From: Paragorgia papillata | Taxonomy: Eukaryota > Cnidaria > Anthozoa > Scleralcyonacea > Coralliidae | NCBI GenBank assembly: GCA_035771165.1 | Contig: JAWNZC010000255.1 | Coordinates: 1-64,000 of the forward strand | Length of the DNA stretch: 64,000 nt | Direction of reading: 5' to 3' | In this document: positions 33,901 to 46,839 of the stretch, piece after piece | Layout of the letters: each line of letters starts with the position of its first letter | Numbering within the stretch: the first letter of the stretch is position 1 | Notes under the pieces: generated by a model | Seen by the model: the letters and a program-made list of their open reading frames with translations, nothing else | What the model was told of the DNA's origin: nothing | The model's database searches: none | Made by a program: the position numbers and the translations under genes

Positions 33901-35350
33901 AGTTAATGGAAAGATCAATATGCGACAGTCGGGGAGTTTTTGCTAGATATTTGCAACTTAAAACAAAATTATTTACAAAAACCGGTCAAAGCGTATAAAA
34001 AAATCCTCGATTTTGTTAAAGAAGTCTACTAAATGACTAGTTGGAAGAGTTGAATGCCGTATGCTAAATGAAATGTTTGCAACTGTGGTGAAACGTTCAC
34101 GAAACATGAGACTGAAGCGGTGAAGTTATTGAGCGTGTAAATAATGCTTGCTATATGTTACATAAACTGAAAATGATCACAAACAGTTTTAGTCATTAAA
34201 TTTGTTGTTGAATATGAAAGTTAGGTGATGTTAGGTTTGTCAAAATCGATAAGTTTTCAGTGCGAGGGAATCGCCAATTTGAATTTCAAGAATTAGAAGT
34301 ATATGGAAAGAAGACTATTGTAAAAGATCGTAAACAATCGCCGATCAATCGCGGGCTTAATTTTGGTAAAGCGGTGTCATTTCGTTGGAATTGATGGGAG
34401 AAAAATAGAATAGATATCGTTAGAAAGGTATTAATTTTTAGGACAAAGTAAATTAATAGGTTTCTAAGGATATGTATTGTATTTTGTGTTTCATTTTTCG
34501 ATAAACACAAACTAATAATAGTTATTAATTTTTAAATTAAAAGCAGAGTCTGTGTACGGGCAGAAGATTTTAGTGCAAACGGGAGAAGTGTCGGAAAGCA
34601 ATGGGTGAAAGGATTAAAGACAATGGGAATTAAGCGTTTCATGCGCATGGTTGTTGTGGAAGAAGTTTATGTTTTTACTCTGTCCAAGGCGCGACGATTT
34701 TAGTCGTAAAGGAAAGAAGTATGCGAAAGGCATGCGTGAAAGGGTTAATTTATTAAAATAATTTTGATTTTGTGACGAGTTAACAGGGTCACGAGGTATC
34801 AGATTCACAGGCGAAAAAAAGGTTTTATATAAAGTGTACGTTTTTGATCATGAGGATGAAGTTATTTAATTGTGGTGTTTATTGAATGAGACGCGGTAAG
34901 AAAGCGTGAGGAAAATGATAGGAATAACGTAGTTGTAGTTGAAAATGATGTGCTCCATTGATGGTATACTACGAAAGATGAAAGACGTTTGCAAGGCTGT
35001 CAGCGTTTAGTACTAAAGGGCATATGTGTGTTGTGTTTATTTCAGGGGGCTGTGCGTGTGAGTATTTGAATATTAGGGTTGCTCGTGGTTAGGGTTTTGA
35101 CATGGAATGTTTAGAAAAGAGAGGTACACATCGGACATTGCATCAATAAATTTTATTTAGGCATTTGCTTGTGGCATTTTTGAAGAAGCAGAAGGTGTGT
35201 TGAACGGAAATGGGTGTGTAAGGGAGGTCGGTGAGTAATGATGTTGTGTGGTGTGCTGTGCCTGTGTTGTAGTGTAGTGTTGTGAATGTGATGGGTTGAC
35301 GGGAGTAGAACACTGATTGGGATTATGAGTAAATAATATGATAGTTAATA
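33901..35350. other. Non-coding, no recognised feature
   Basis: AT-rich with G/T-rich plus strand. Short open frames on both strands have no recognisable motifs. Confidence 0.45.
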
Positions 35351-35739
35351 ATGGAGGACATAGAATGGTTGATGAAGTCGTCATTGAGTGAGATATCTGA
35401 CCAAAGACGTGAATTGGGTGGTAAAATTGACGGTATGTATTTTATGCGCTTTGCCGGTGGCCCAAAGACATGAAGATATTATTTTGGAATTCTAACATGG
35501 AAAGTTTTAAGATTTTGTTGTTTTTGGTGAACAATGGTTGTGAACCTTCTTTAGCTACTGAGTGGATAATGTCATCTACGTTCTGGGCGAAAGAGAAAAT
35601 AAGGAAAAGGCGTGATCAACTGAAATGGATTTTGAGCAACTTGGAGAAACAGAAAGGGAATTGGTTTTATTTTGACATTCACATGGACAAATACTTGTAC
35701 CTCAACGGTCGTGAAAGGTCTAGTGGAAAACTAAAGTGA
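35351..35739 (+). CDS. Possible small two-exon gene, unknown
   Basis: An ATG at 35351 opens MEDIEWLMKSSLSEISDQRR and is open to 35472. A GTATGT donor-like site occurs after GGTAAAATTGACG. A second frame at 35470-35739 encodes 89 residues (MKILFWNSNME... ending GRERSSGKLK) with a charged helical look (EKIRKRRDQLKWILSNLEKQ). They might join by splicing. No family recognised and no codon-level support; it may be chance. Confidence 0.2.
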
Positions 35740-35944
35740 GGTAACGGGCTAGAATTTGATGATATAAAAGTGTAAGAGATGAATGTATAACTTCTTAGTA
35801 TAAGAATTAGGAAACGAAATTCGTGTGAAAAGAATATGAAATAGGGAAGTGAACAAAAATATTGTATGAATTAATGATTAGTGGTAATAATGTTTTGACA
35901 AAGTTGTAGAGGAAATGAAAGGAATGAGTATATAACATATTTGA

Positions 35945-36681
35945 TATCGGTGTGTTGCTTAGTTTTTATAGGACCGCGCGTTAAAGGAAGTAAGAAGATA
36001 ATATAATATGGGCTGTTGCGTAGTTTTTTAAAGGAGGCAACAACATAATATTTGTGTGTTGGTTAATTTTTATTGGAGCGCGCGTGAAATGAAGGAAAAG
36101 ATAATGTAATAATATTATATTCTGTTGCGTAGTTTTTTAAAGAACGAGGCAACATAATATTGGTGTGTTGCTTACTTTTTATAGGACCGCGCGTTAAACG
36201 AAGTAAGAAGATAATATAATATTATTATATTATAATGTTGGGCTGTTGCGTAGTTTTCAAAGAACGAGGCAACAACATAATATTCGTCTAGGCAACAATA
36301 TAATAATAGTATTGGTGTGTTGCTTAGTTTTTATAGGACCGCGTGTTAAAGGAAGTAAGAAGATAATATAATACTATTATATTATGTTAGGCTGTTGCGT
36401 AGTTTTTTAAAGAACGAGGCAACAATATAATATTCGTCTAGGCAACAATATAATAATAGTATTGGTGTGTTTCTTAGTTTTTATAGGACCGCGTGTTAAA
36501 CGAAGTAAGAAGATACTATAATAATATTATATTATAATGTTGGGCTGTCGCGTAGTTTTTTAAAGAACGAGGCATTAACAATATTTGTGTGTTGCTTAGT
36601 TTTTACAGGACCGCGCGTTAAATGAAGGAAGAGGATAATGTAATAATATTATATTCTGTTGCGTAGTTTTTTAAAGAACGA
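35945..36681. repeat. Complex tandem repeat (units ~100-160 bp)
   Basis: GTGTTGCTTAGTTTTTATAG followed by GACCGCGCGTTAAA recurs at about 35952, 36156, 36316, 36466 and 36580. It alternates with CTGTTGCGTAGTTTTTTAAA and GAGGCAACAACATAATATTC. One more unit piece lies at 46840-46900, beyond the hAT element, so the array was split by that insertion. Confidence 0.88.
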
Positions 36682-37059
36682 CCTGGGGCGGATCTAGGAA
36701 TTCTGGGCACTTATTCAAACCGATCTAGGGGGGTCCGCGGGCATGCCCCCCCGAAACGTTTTTGGGATTTGGGTCTCTGAAATGGCATTTCCCGCGTTCT
36801 GACAACACTTTTAATCAGAAGTTTTGAAGACTTAAAACTTATTTTTTAGCGCATTTTATATATATATTTTTTTTAAATGTCAAAGTTAGGTTTGGATTAG
36901 TGAGGTCTAATACGATAAACAGTAGAGATATGTGATTATGTTGTACTAACTTTAAAAAAATGGCTGTTTCGCTCTATATCAGAGCTCATCAGCATGTCTA
37001 GGAAACACCAAAAACGTATTCTTGCAGTCAGTGAATCCGACATGGACAGCCTGACCAAC

Positions 37060-37725
37060 ACACAAGTGAAGGTCTAGCTGGGGTTTGAAATCAGAGTTTT
37101 CCTTCTCCTAGGTGGGCTGCCTTCCATGGCTGTTGAGCCTCACCTACCAAGAGCTGTCTGGTTTTCAGGCGCCAGATACTCACCTTTTATACGTTAACCC
37201 AAACAGACAATGTCTGCTTAGAAGAAGCTATGACTAGTGACCATAATGGGATATTTCATGGACATAAAGGAGCTCAATTCTCTACATCATCCCAGTCATC
37301 CTAAGTCTCAACCAATCCAAGCCACTACCCATCATTACCAACCTACGTTACTATGAGCTGTCTGGTTTTCAGGCGCCAGATACCCGCCTTTTACGCCTCT
37401 ACCCAAGCAGACAATGTCTAGTTAAGAGAAGCTTTTATTTATGACCATAATGGGACATTTCATGGACATTGAGGAGCTCAACTCTCTGCATCATCCCGGC
37501 CATCCTAAGTTCCAACTATTCCAGGCCACTACCCACCCAGCACCAATCTACGTTACTACGAGCTGTCTGGTTTTCAGACGCCAGATACCCGCCTTTTACA
37601 CCTCTACCCAAGCAGACAATGTCTGATTAAGAGAAGCTTTTATTTATTACCATAATGGGACATTTCATGGACATGAGGAGCTCAACTCTCTACATCATCC
37701 CGGTCATCCTAACCCTTTAGCCCCT
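37060..37725. repeat. ~207-bp tandem repeat
   Basis: AGCTGTCTGGTTTTCAGGCG starts at about 37147, 37354 and 37560. Each is followed by CAAGCAGACAATGTCT, AGAAGC and GACATTTCATGGACAT-like blocks. About 2.7 copies with 5-10% differences. Confidence 0.88.
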
Positions 37726-37963
37726 GACTAATCTAAGTCACTACCTGCTTATATGAATACTGCAGGCTAGATAATAAAATGCAAAAAATAACTGTAATGC
37801 AGCACATGTAGTTATTGGTTCATGTGGATATCAGCATTTAGTACTGTATCTACACATGTAAATTTATATTAAAAGAAGAAACCAATCACCATTTACTAGT
37901 CAAGTTTATTATGACATCACATAATCATACAGGACCAGTTAAAAAAAGTACTACATGAAATGT

Positions 37964-38015
<52 letters not shown>
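37964..38015. repeat. (TA)n microsatellite
   Basis: About 26 TA units, beginning just after AAATGTTG. Confidence 0.97.
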
Positions 38016-38019
<4 letters not shown>

Positions 38020-38204
38020 ACGCTCACTACCCTTGTGGAAGTTTGAGCACTCTGGGCCCATGCGCACTTCACGCTGTTTTGTAAAATGTAAAATAAAAGT
38101 AAAAGTAAACCATAAGGTTCAGGTATTTAGATCCTGGTTGTGACCTACCATCCTTGTTGTATTGTGTTGGTGAGTAGTGGTGAAAAATGGTTAATAATTT
38201 GAGG

Positions 38205-38650
38205 TCTAAGGTGTTGGGGTGATAAATATGATTGAGATTACGGAGAAGGGTTGGGGTAGGGTTGAGGTTAGGTTTTTAGGAGGTGGCTTTTAAGTTATGG
38301 GGGTGGGGGTTAGTATTATAATTTATTTTTATTTTTAAATTTAATTATGACTTATTTTAATTTGTAAAATAAACTTGGGCTGATAAATGTGATTAAGGTC
38401 AGGATTAGGTTTAGGGTTAGTGGGGTTTTTTAAGTAGGGTGGATGGGGTTAGGGTTGAGATTAATGTTAGGGTTGGCATTTGAAGGGTTGAGGTAGGGGT
38501 GGGTTAGGATTAGGGTTAGGTTTTATGAAGTGGATTTTAAGTTTTAAATTTTATGGGGGTGGGGGGTAGGGGGTTAGTAGTATAATTTATTTTTATTTTT
38601 GATTTTAATTATAATTGATTTTTAATTATAATTTATTTTAATTTGTAGAA
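38205..38650. repeat. Duplicated segment rich in degenerate TTAGGG
   Basis: Two related halves (about 38215-38375 and 38376-38650) each run from GGTGATAAAT/GGCTGATAAAT through G-rich DNA into TATAATTTATTTTTATTTTT. Exact TTAGGG hexamers occur near 38411, 38449, 38467 and 38509, with many near-matches (GGTTAGGAT, TTGAGGTTAGG). TTAGGG is the usual animal telomere repeat; this looks like degenerate interstitial telomere-type DNA. Confidence 0.6.
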
Positions 38651-40490
38651 TAAATCCTTCTGGAGAAGTCAATTGTGTTTTTGTTGTGGTAGGGGGTCCA
38701 AATATGGGAATCCACTGACTTGTGCTTCCTTGAGATTGGAGTAACGTAGATCGACGCTGATGTCTAGTAGAATTTGGCACCGGTGGCGACGAGGCGAGCT
38801 CCAATGACATGAGTTTGTTGGGTGATTCGTATTAGGATTTGTGAGAGTTTTCGTATCAAACGGAGAGAATTTGGGGGAGCAATTGCATAACCCGGGTGCG
38901 GAAAAGAAGGTAAATGCCACGGACGAGATAAATGCCTATGTCCGCTATCTCGACCGAGTCCCTGTTTTGAAAAAAACATCCGAGCTTTGAAGAAAACAAG
39001 GAGCCATGTTGTCGTCAGGTTCCAAGCATGGCCGGGAGAGCACGTTTCTAACCCGCTAGCAGGTCCTGGAACGACGTGCCCGCATTTAATAAAAGAGGAG
39101 GGCCGCGAAGGAAGGCCCAAAGACGGTGGACATGGAACGGCGCGAACACGCGAAGGTGGAGACGAAAACTGCCGGTACAGAGGTGGGAAACCGGCTAAAA
39201 TTCCGAAGTATTAGATGTAAATTTCCGCCAGAAGTTGTGGTCGCTGTTCAGTGTGAAATATGTCTTAGCGCATAGAGGCACTCGCCTGAGTCTGCTACAG
39301 AGGAAACCCGTGGCTGAAACAACCAACCATCCAAGGAAAGGTTTACGCCAAATCAAACCGAACTGGTATTTTGATTTTAGTATGGTTCGACGCGCGCATA
39401 TGTGGTCGTGGCTTAGCAATTTTCGTGAACTAAGCAGTCGCGCGAGAACCCTTCCCGACAGCGTGTTTGCGTCGAGTTCGCGCGATGAAATATAGGCGCT
39501 TGAGAGTATTCTACATAAATAACTTTGTTCTCAATAAAATGTTAAGTGAAAGATAGTTGAATTGACTTACTTTGATGGCTTGAGGTTTAAAACCGCCTGA
39601 AAAATTTGCGGATGATTTCCGGGGAGTTTACGATGATCCTCTCAACAAGATGGCTGTGAAAGAGAAGGCTTAGCAGGGGGTGAGGGCCACGTATAAGGCT
39701 TATTTTACGCTATGTCATTTAATATTGCTGTGCACAGAGACTGAGAGACGGGAGAGAGTTAGCGTTGCTATGGAAATGGGATAAGGTGGTGGATAGGTGG
39801 GTAATGGGATAGAAGGTGGGATCCTAGGGGATAATTTTACTGTTCTGTTATGTCCGTGTTGTTTACGAAGACATTCGAGTGTATTCGGGGGAGATAAACT
39901 TTATACAAGAGAGGGAGTAAACGATTTTATTTGAATGTAGGAGGTCGAAGAATCTTGGTATTTGGAAGGAGACAATTTGATAAGTAAAATGGACTTTATA
40001 ATAAAAGTGGAATCGACTAGAGGATATAATATATAGATGAAATGGACTAATAATCGGAGAAGTATTTACATAATATATGTACTATAGTACAGAATATGAT
40101 GAGCTTGGAATGTTTGTCTACGCTGTCGAGGATAGTGACGAGAAGGAATATCAGTCTGCTGTTCGTGTCCAAAAGTATCATTCATCGCTTCTGTGGGAGA
40201 TGGTATAGTTATTATAAACTGCCGAGTGTGCTATGGTGTGGACAATATGCCATTTACAGTCTGATTGATTCACGACGACCCTGGTCGATGATGGTGGATA
40301 GTCTGTTTCATGTTGTTATAGTCACCAGAGATCTTTTGGTCTTAGTGCATTTCAGAGGTACATGTCCAGTTTATTGACTATGCCAGTGGTAAAGGGAGCG
40401 ATGTCTCAAATAGCTGTGGTAGATGGTGATTCTGAGTTTTGTGGTTCATTGGCAGTTATAAACTGTAATCAAAGGTACTGTAGAGTCGCG
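38651..40490. other. Non-coding segment, 3' side of the Penelope-like element
   Basis: No protein recognised. TGGCGACGAGGCG at about 38784 resembles a Gypsy-type primer-binding region, but no LTRs or gag were found. An AATAAA occurs near 39534. Part may be the 3' region of the Penelope-like element. Confidence 0.4.
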
Positions 40491-42430
40491 ATTACTTATC
40501 AGGTACTGGTGAAATGATTGGGCTGCTGTTTCGGTCATCCAGGTAGGTGGCATTTTCTTCTTGATGATGGTTTGGCAGTTTGTTGTCTTGGTAGTAGAGG
40601 TTTGACTGGAGGAGATTCAAAGCGATCAAAGAGATCCGAACGTGGGGCGGGTGGTGTGGTATGTGGTTATGTGAATTTGGTGCGTACGAGGTGTTCTTTG
40701 AGATTTTTGTGGCGCTGATATGATACGAATGGTTGGTTTGGCCATATCTGGGACAACACAGGGTCATTTTGAATGTAAGGCCAGTGCTGTCTCAGTATGG
40801 ATGGTATTTGTGCTAGGTCTTGGTGGTATGGAATGACAAATGGTAGTGAGCGAATGTGGGTGGTGGTTGTGTTTGTGTTAGTGAGTAATTGAGCTTGGCT
40901 GTATTGTGAGGCATGGTCAATGCAAGGTAGGATATCACTGTCTTTATACCCTTTGCCTATGAGTATAACTCTTAGATTTTGGGTTTTATTTTTGAATTCA
41001 TTGTCATTGGTGATGATCCTCCTGTATCTTAGCATTTGACTGGAAATGAGGCCTTTTTTACAGCTGTTTGGATGGTGTGATGTGTTGTGGAGAAGTGGTG
41101 TGCGGTCGGTGGGTTTGATGTATAGGGTGGATTCGATGGTTCGTTGTGGGGTGATATAGACATTGGTGTCAAGGAAGTTGACGTTAGTGGTTGAGTATGA
41201 GACGGTGAATTTTATGGTATGGTGAAATGAATTTAGGTGGTTCATAAATGTGAGAAATGATTCCTCTCCATGGGTCCATATCAGAAATATATCATCAATG
41301 AATCTTTTCCATGTGAGAGGAGTGAGATTGTTAGGTGTTGATGATAGAAGTGATTTCTCCAATGAGCCCATAAAGATGTTGGCATATGATGGTGCCATTT
41401 TTGTGCCCATTGCTGTGCCATGTTTTTGGAGGTACAGTTGATTTTTGAAAGTGAAAAAGTTCTCTTTCAGTATAAAATGGAGGAATTGATTGATGACTTT
41501 ACGGAGTGGCCACATAGGTCCATGTTTGGATGTTAAGGCATTTAAGGTGGATTTGATGCCTTCATTGTGTGAAATGTTAGTGTATAGAGATTTTACATCA
41601 ATGGTGGCTAAGATGGTGTTTGGTGGAAGCGGAGTGGGTATAGTGAAAATGGTTTGTAGGAAGTGGTTGGTGTCTTTAATGTAAGATGGTAACTCTGACA
41701 CGAGTGGTTTGAGGTGGAAGTCAGTGAATGATGAGAGCCTGTCAGTTGGAGATTCACAGCCTGAAATGATTGGTCGACCTGGAATGTTATGTTTGTGGAT
41801 TTTAGGTAGGAGATAGAAAATCGGTGTACGTTGTTTGGTTGGTGGTAGTAGATACTTGAGTGTTTTGTAGTTGATCTCTTCGAATTTGAATAGATCTTTG
41901 AGGTATTTGGTGATGGTTATTGTTTGTGAGTTGATGACTGCATCTCCTTGGTCATGAATTTTCTCATAGTATTTGATGTCATTGAGTTGGGAAAGTGCTT
42001 CTTTTTCATAGTCCTCTGAGGACCAGATTACAATAGCACCCCCTTTGTCTGCTGGTTTAATGACATATGGTTGATTGGTACAATCATACTGTGAGAGGAA
42101 TTGTAGTTCTTCCTCACTGAGATTCGAAGGAATGTGATGATTTTGAGTGGTGTTAAAGGTGTGCTTGATGGATTGTGCTATAGATGCAATGTATGATATG
42201 AGGTTAGGGTTGTCTGGGAGTGGTGGTTTCCATGAACTGGTGGTTCGGAATGGGTTTGGATGTGAGGTGGTTGAATTTCTGAAATGGTAATGTGTATACA
42301 TTGTCCTTCGGAATCTCATAAAGGAGTCTACAATGGATTGGAAATGAGTTGGTGTAGGTGTTGGTACAAATTTGAGACCTTTACAACCAATGCTGATGTA
42401 CAACCATGCGGTTGTCACCGACGATCGCAT
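40491..42430 (-). CDS. Penelope-like element reverse transcriptase
   Basis: Main frame 42430-40667 (587 codons). Motifs typical of Penelope-like RT: KPADKGGAIVIW, FYLLPKIHK followed by GRPIISG, ATIDVKSLYTNI, KHGTAMGTKMAPSYANIFMG, WKRFIDDIFLIW (catalytic DD) and NVNFLDTNVYI. The frame then shifts; a tail (40767-40492) is proline/histidine/asparagine-rich. I do not see the GIY-YIG endonuclease that Penelope elements of the EN+ class carry after the RT, so it is EN-less or 3' truncated. The start is uncertain: upstream of 42430 the frame is closed and a TA microsatellite follows at 42522. The RT core is uninterrupted. Confidence 0.88.
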
Positions 42431-42518
42431 GTGTATAAGTAATTGATGAAATTCATTCAGATTGTTCCAAGCTACACTGATGAGCTGTTGTACAGCGAAA
42501 CACCGTGTCTGTAGATTG

Positions 42519-42521
<3 letters not shown>

Positions 42522-42550
<29 letters not shown>
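42522..42550. repeat. (TA)n microsatellite
   Basis: About 14 TA units just upstream (element orientation) of the Penelope-like RT. Confidence 0.95.
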
Positions 42551-42552
<2 letters not shown>

Positions 42553-42996
42553 CTGTAATAATAAGGAAAAGAGAAATTAGCAATGTATGAGAAGAGTGCT
42601 TCCAGTTTGATTTTACCAAACACTGGAGGTTTTCCCTGGCTACCACATGTAGTAACACTGGACCAATGAAGGATTGGACCTCTAGGAAGAATAGTTTAGA
42701 TATTGAAGTTATATTAAGAAAGGTCACCACAAAGTGGATGTCTCCCCAAAGATAAAAAAATAAATATTATGGATAATTCAGTAATCAACGTACACTACGT
42801 TCTATGCTGTATATAATGTCATCTTTACAGTGGAAGCAGCTCTCTGTGTAGCGTACTTGTTTAGATTGGTGTACTGGTGTAAAGTAATTACTGGTACTGG
42901 TAGGTTACAGTAGTTATCCTGAAATACATGTAACCTAACTTTTTAACTTTTTTAAACTTTTTTTTAAATACATATAACCTAACTTTTCTTTTTAAC
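42551..42996. other. Non-coding, between the Penelope-like element and hAT-1 coding DNA
   Basis: Likely hAT-1 3' untranslated region. Includes a run of ACCTAACTTTT-like repeats (42912-42990). No other feature. Confidence 0.5.
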
Positions 42997-45900
42997 TTAA
43001 AGTAATTCAATCCTTCTTTTGTCACTACCAAACACATCAATGACTCTTTGAATATCAGGGTGAATTTCCTGATGTACATACAATAAGGCAAGCCCATTCA
43101 ACCGATCAGCAACCATGTTATTTCGGGTGTAATCTTTAAGTCTTCTTAAAGCTAAGAATGTTCTCTCACATTCACAAGAAGTTACTGGAATAGTTGCTAA
43201 AATTCTCAGTAAAACGTTGATGTTTTTAAAGCCAGGAAAGTTAATATCTTTCAATGTGGAAGATATATTATCAGGATGGCATGTAGTCTTAGTCTCCCAA
43301 TACTTCTCCCAAAGTTCAAGTTCACCATATAATGCTAGAGGATTGGGAAGATCATCCAAATAAAGACATGAAAACAATGAAAATTTATCTTTCCAATCCA
43401 CCTTTTCAGGACTGGATAGTGACCAAATCATTTTAGAAGGGATGATGTACAAACCATAATAGGCATTGGTTGAAGCTGTATCAGATCTGTTTATTAACTC
43501 TGTATACAAATGATCAGCGAGGGGAATGGTAAGGGATTTCTTAAAATAATCAGAGACAGATTCTGCAGGAACATTACTTCTATTGATTTGACGATTACAT
43601 GTCCTAGGTTTCACTTCATCAACATTAACTTTACCAGCTAAATCTAAAACCTTAGCATAGCATTTAGTGTGAAAAGTGTCAATACTATTCCTGATCGAAA
43701 TTGCTAAATTTTTCAGTGACTCAATTAAATGCAACCCATCAGCAATATCATTGGTTCTAGATGGTAGTAACTCGGTCACAGCTAGGCAGTGTTAAATCAA
43801 ACACATACCTTGTTACTACTAAGCCAACAATAAAATCAAAGGATGTTATGAGTTTCAAAAATGATGTTGCTTTGCTAGATGTATCTCTGTTGCATTTCTT
43901 TTCTAGATTGAAGATAATTTCCTCTAAGATAAAAACAATAGCAACAAAAAGTTCTTCAAAAGTATCTAATCCCAGAATACGTTCTACCCACCTTGTCCTG
44001 CAAACATCTCTAAGTTTCGACTTTCTAGAATCAGGACAATGTTTAGACACATTACTTTCAAGAATTAACTGCCTTGGCCCGGACAGATTGAAAAAATAGG
44101 AAAGTTGCTTCACTTGATCCAAAACATTGCGTACACATGGAACAGAACAAGAACCACAAATGCTCAAATTTAATCGATGGCTAAAACAATGAGTATATAC
44201 AGCTTTGCTATTTATTCGAGCAATTCTTGTGGAAAGACCTTTAACACAGCCAGAAACTGCCCCTGCACCACCATCATATCCCTGCCCCCGACAGTCCTGA
44301 ATATTTAAAGTAAGATCTTCACTTAAACATTTCCAAATAACTGAAGCTTGCTTGGTCTTTTCCTGACAATCCTTCCTTGCAATGAATAAATCGAAGGAAT
44401 TCCTCCCTTACATTGAATTCCTCATCTACAAATCGCAACACTAAGGACATCTGTTCTTTATTTGAGCACTCAGCTGCCTCATCAGCAAGAATAGCATAGC
44501 CAGTATGTTGCAGGTTCATACAAAGTTTCCTAATTTTAGATATCTTTTCTGGAAATCTATCTCCAAACAAAACACATGGAAGGCAAAAACCACCATCTAA
44601 ACTGGGTGAATAACAAAGCCAAGAATGACTTTTAAGCCAACTGGTGCGAAAATTTCTCCCATTAGTTTTGGGAATGAGTATAATTCATCAGGAAGAAATA
44701 CATTTTAAATTAAATTTTCAATTTCAGAATTTTTCATACCTGTAACCTTCTCCCTATAAAAAGCAATATCAAACTCATTCCTATATTCTAAAGTTGCATG
44801 AGGGTTAGTAATTAATGAAGAAACTGATGAACTTGTTGCATTATCTTTATGAGAAGATAAATTAACTTCCTTTTGAACATCAGAGGAGACAACCGTAGTT
44901 ACTGTATATGATGAAGGCAAATCATACTTACCTGTAGATGTAACCATTGTAGCTGAAGAACAATCACTTAAAGACTCAGTTGGCATAGATAAATTGGCAG
45001 ATGTTGAGGGTGCTTGTGAAGAATTTTTTTTTGTCTCATTTAAGTTTTTATTAATAGGAGGCCAAGATGGTAATTTTGATTGAGTCTTGCAAGGCTTTTT
45101 AGATATGGAAGAGGCAGAAGAATTTGATTTTCTTTTTTTTGCTGCACTACAGATTAATGGTACATAATGGTTATGCTTAAACAAAACAGATAAAGGAAGA
45201 ATTCCTTCATAACAAAACAGTACTCTTAATAGGTCAGGAGAACGTGGTTTTACAGGAGAACGAGGTTCAATTTTTTGGTTGAATAACAAACTCCACCTCC
45301 TAATCCTAGAATCAAAATTAGGGTAATATGAAAAAATATTCCTACGAGTAACTGTTGACAAAGCGAACAAGCATAAAAACCCACACCATTTTTTATCATT
45401 AACATTATACATAGCTTCTGCCTTAATTAACTCATCTAAGGACAAGTTAGTATCACTATCAATGGCTTCAAAGGATACAGACATAGCAACCATACCTGAC
45501 AGTGATGCAAAAGGGTCGTTCTTATGGGCCTCAAAGGTGGAAACGAAACAAGGATGCTTACCATAATAATCAGCATGCAAGAAAAGCTCAATTGATGTCA
45601 TAATTCTAAGATCATCAACCAGAGTATTGTCACCTACAAGTAACAGGGAAACCGGGCTGTACATGCAGTTTCCAGTAGCATCAGATCTAGAAAATATATT
45701 AAATAAAAACAATACATGATTTTTCAGCTTTGGACAGTTTGAAGTTTCAATTTGTCTTTTGAATACAAACTGCCTGGTTGGCTGGGGTACTCTCACAAAG
45801 ATTAAATTACAATTAATATTAAACCATGAAATCTCCAAGCAAGATCAAATTACCAGCATACACTTAGTCTGTGCGATACACGTTTCATGACTGAACACAC

Positions 45901-46350
45901 TGTAGAGTGTAGACTAATAAATACAAGCACACCGCGAAGTTTAGGCCTAGACCCAAGAGCAAATCTAATTATCATAAAAATTATAATGATATTCAAATCA
46001 TATTTATAGCTAGGGTTTCTTACCTCAAAGCAATCAGAAAATTCCCCTTGCTCTTTGCGCAATCTGGTATAAACATCTCGCCATTGATATTCCGATAAAT
46101 ATCCTTTCCGATCCTCTACAAAAGCTCATCCTCAGTGCGTAAAGCACTTGATTGACGAAAGTTTCATGAACATTTCATCATAAAGCTCTTGTAGAGTTAC
46201 ATTATCCTTGCTGTTTAAAGCAATACGGACTCGCTCCCTCGTGGTAACCATGTCTGAATGAGAACAGTGGATATGATGGGAATATAAAAGAGCAAAGGAC
46301 GCAGAATACGCGCATGGCCTCGTAGAACCACAGAAGCGATCGCTAACCAT
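42997..46350 (-). pseudogene. hAT-1 transposase with vertnin-like N-terminal domain
   Basis: Read from 46350 down. A short first exon holds TRERVRIALNSKDNVTLQEL. A piece ending RKEQGEFSDCFE meets donor GTAAGAAAC at ~46023. The 45838-44705 frame has MTSIELFLHADYYGKHP and DKKWCGFLCLFALSTVTRR, then IFSYYP, which resembles the vertnin-like domain of cnidarian transposon proteins, then a Ser/Lys-rich linker. Next comes a TTF-type zinc region (TSWLKSHSW, GGFCLPC) after a frameshift, then the hAT core: GYAILADEAAECSNKEQ, GQGYDGGAGAVSG, HCFSHRLNL, CRTRWVER. It ends in the C-terminal dimerisation domain (LATIPVTSCECERTFLALRR). Several 1-nt frameshifts and splits (for example 43779/43757, ~44660) make it non-functional as read. 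Confidence 0.85.
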
Positions 46351-46839
46351 ACTGATTTACTCAGAAAGGCGCTTATCCTGCAAAATGACGTTTCAGCCTC
46401 TACACCAATCGTAAGTCGTAATTAAAAAAATTAGCCAATCAGGAACGTTAAAAGATCTTAAAAAATCAACCGACTTCGTCAAAAAGTGACCAACTGCTTT
46501 CCTTCGTCAAATTATCAAGCCGAGAGCCTGCATCGCATTTGCGGCCTGGAAATGACTGTGAATCCGATCCTTGATTCTCCCATTATGTCCCGTGCATCCC
46601 ACTGCTTCCCCTCGAAATCAGTCGTAGCTACAGAATTAGGCCTCGCGCGTAAAGAAAACGGAAAAACGCCAATGTATGTTCTATTATAGAACATACTCCT
46701 TCCTACTAGATAATTATTTTTTATTTGCAGAATTTTATTTGTAAATTTTTGACAACGTGCAACGAACGAAAATTATATATTCGCGTCAAATTTTCACTTC
46801 GTCGCGCGACTTAGTTGACGTAGTCAAAATCCGCCCCTG

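Larger units (their letters stand above)
36683..46839 (-). mobile_element. hAT transposon 1 (~10.2 kb, decayed, with nested insertions)
   Basis: The left end CTGGGGCGGAT and right end ATCCGCCCCTG are inverted and close to the CAGGGGCGGAT ends of many hAT elements (first CAG mutated to CTG on the left). The flanks are the same tandem repeat on both sides. No matching 8-bp duplication remains (AGAACGAC against ACGAGGCA), possibly because the flanks are themselves repeats. The minus strand carries the transposase in pieces (46350-42997). A Penelope-like RT and several repeats fill the left half. Confidence 0.75.

Noticed and set aside
38205..38650. True telomere or chromosome end
   Set aside because: Hexamers are few and degenerate, the segment is a short tandem duplication, and ordinary transposon sequence continues on both sides.
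38784..39220. Ty3/Gypsy element suggested by TGGCGACGAGGCG and a basic 75-codon frame
   Set aside because: No LTR pair, no zinc knuckle, protease or RT on either side; the primer-site resemblance alone is too weak.
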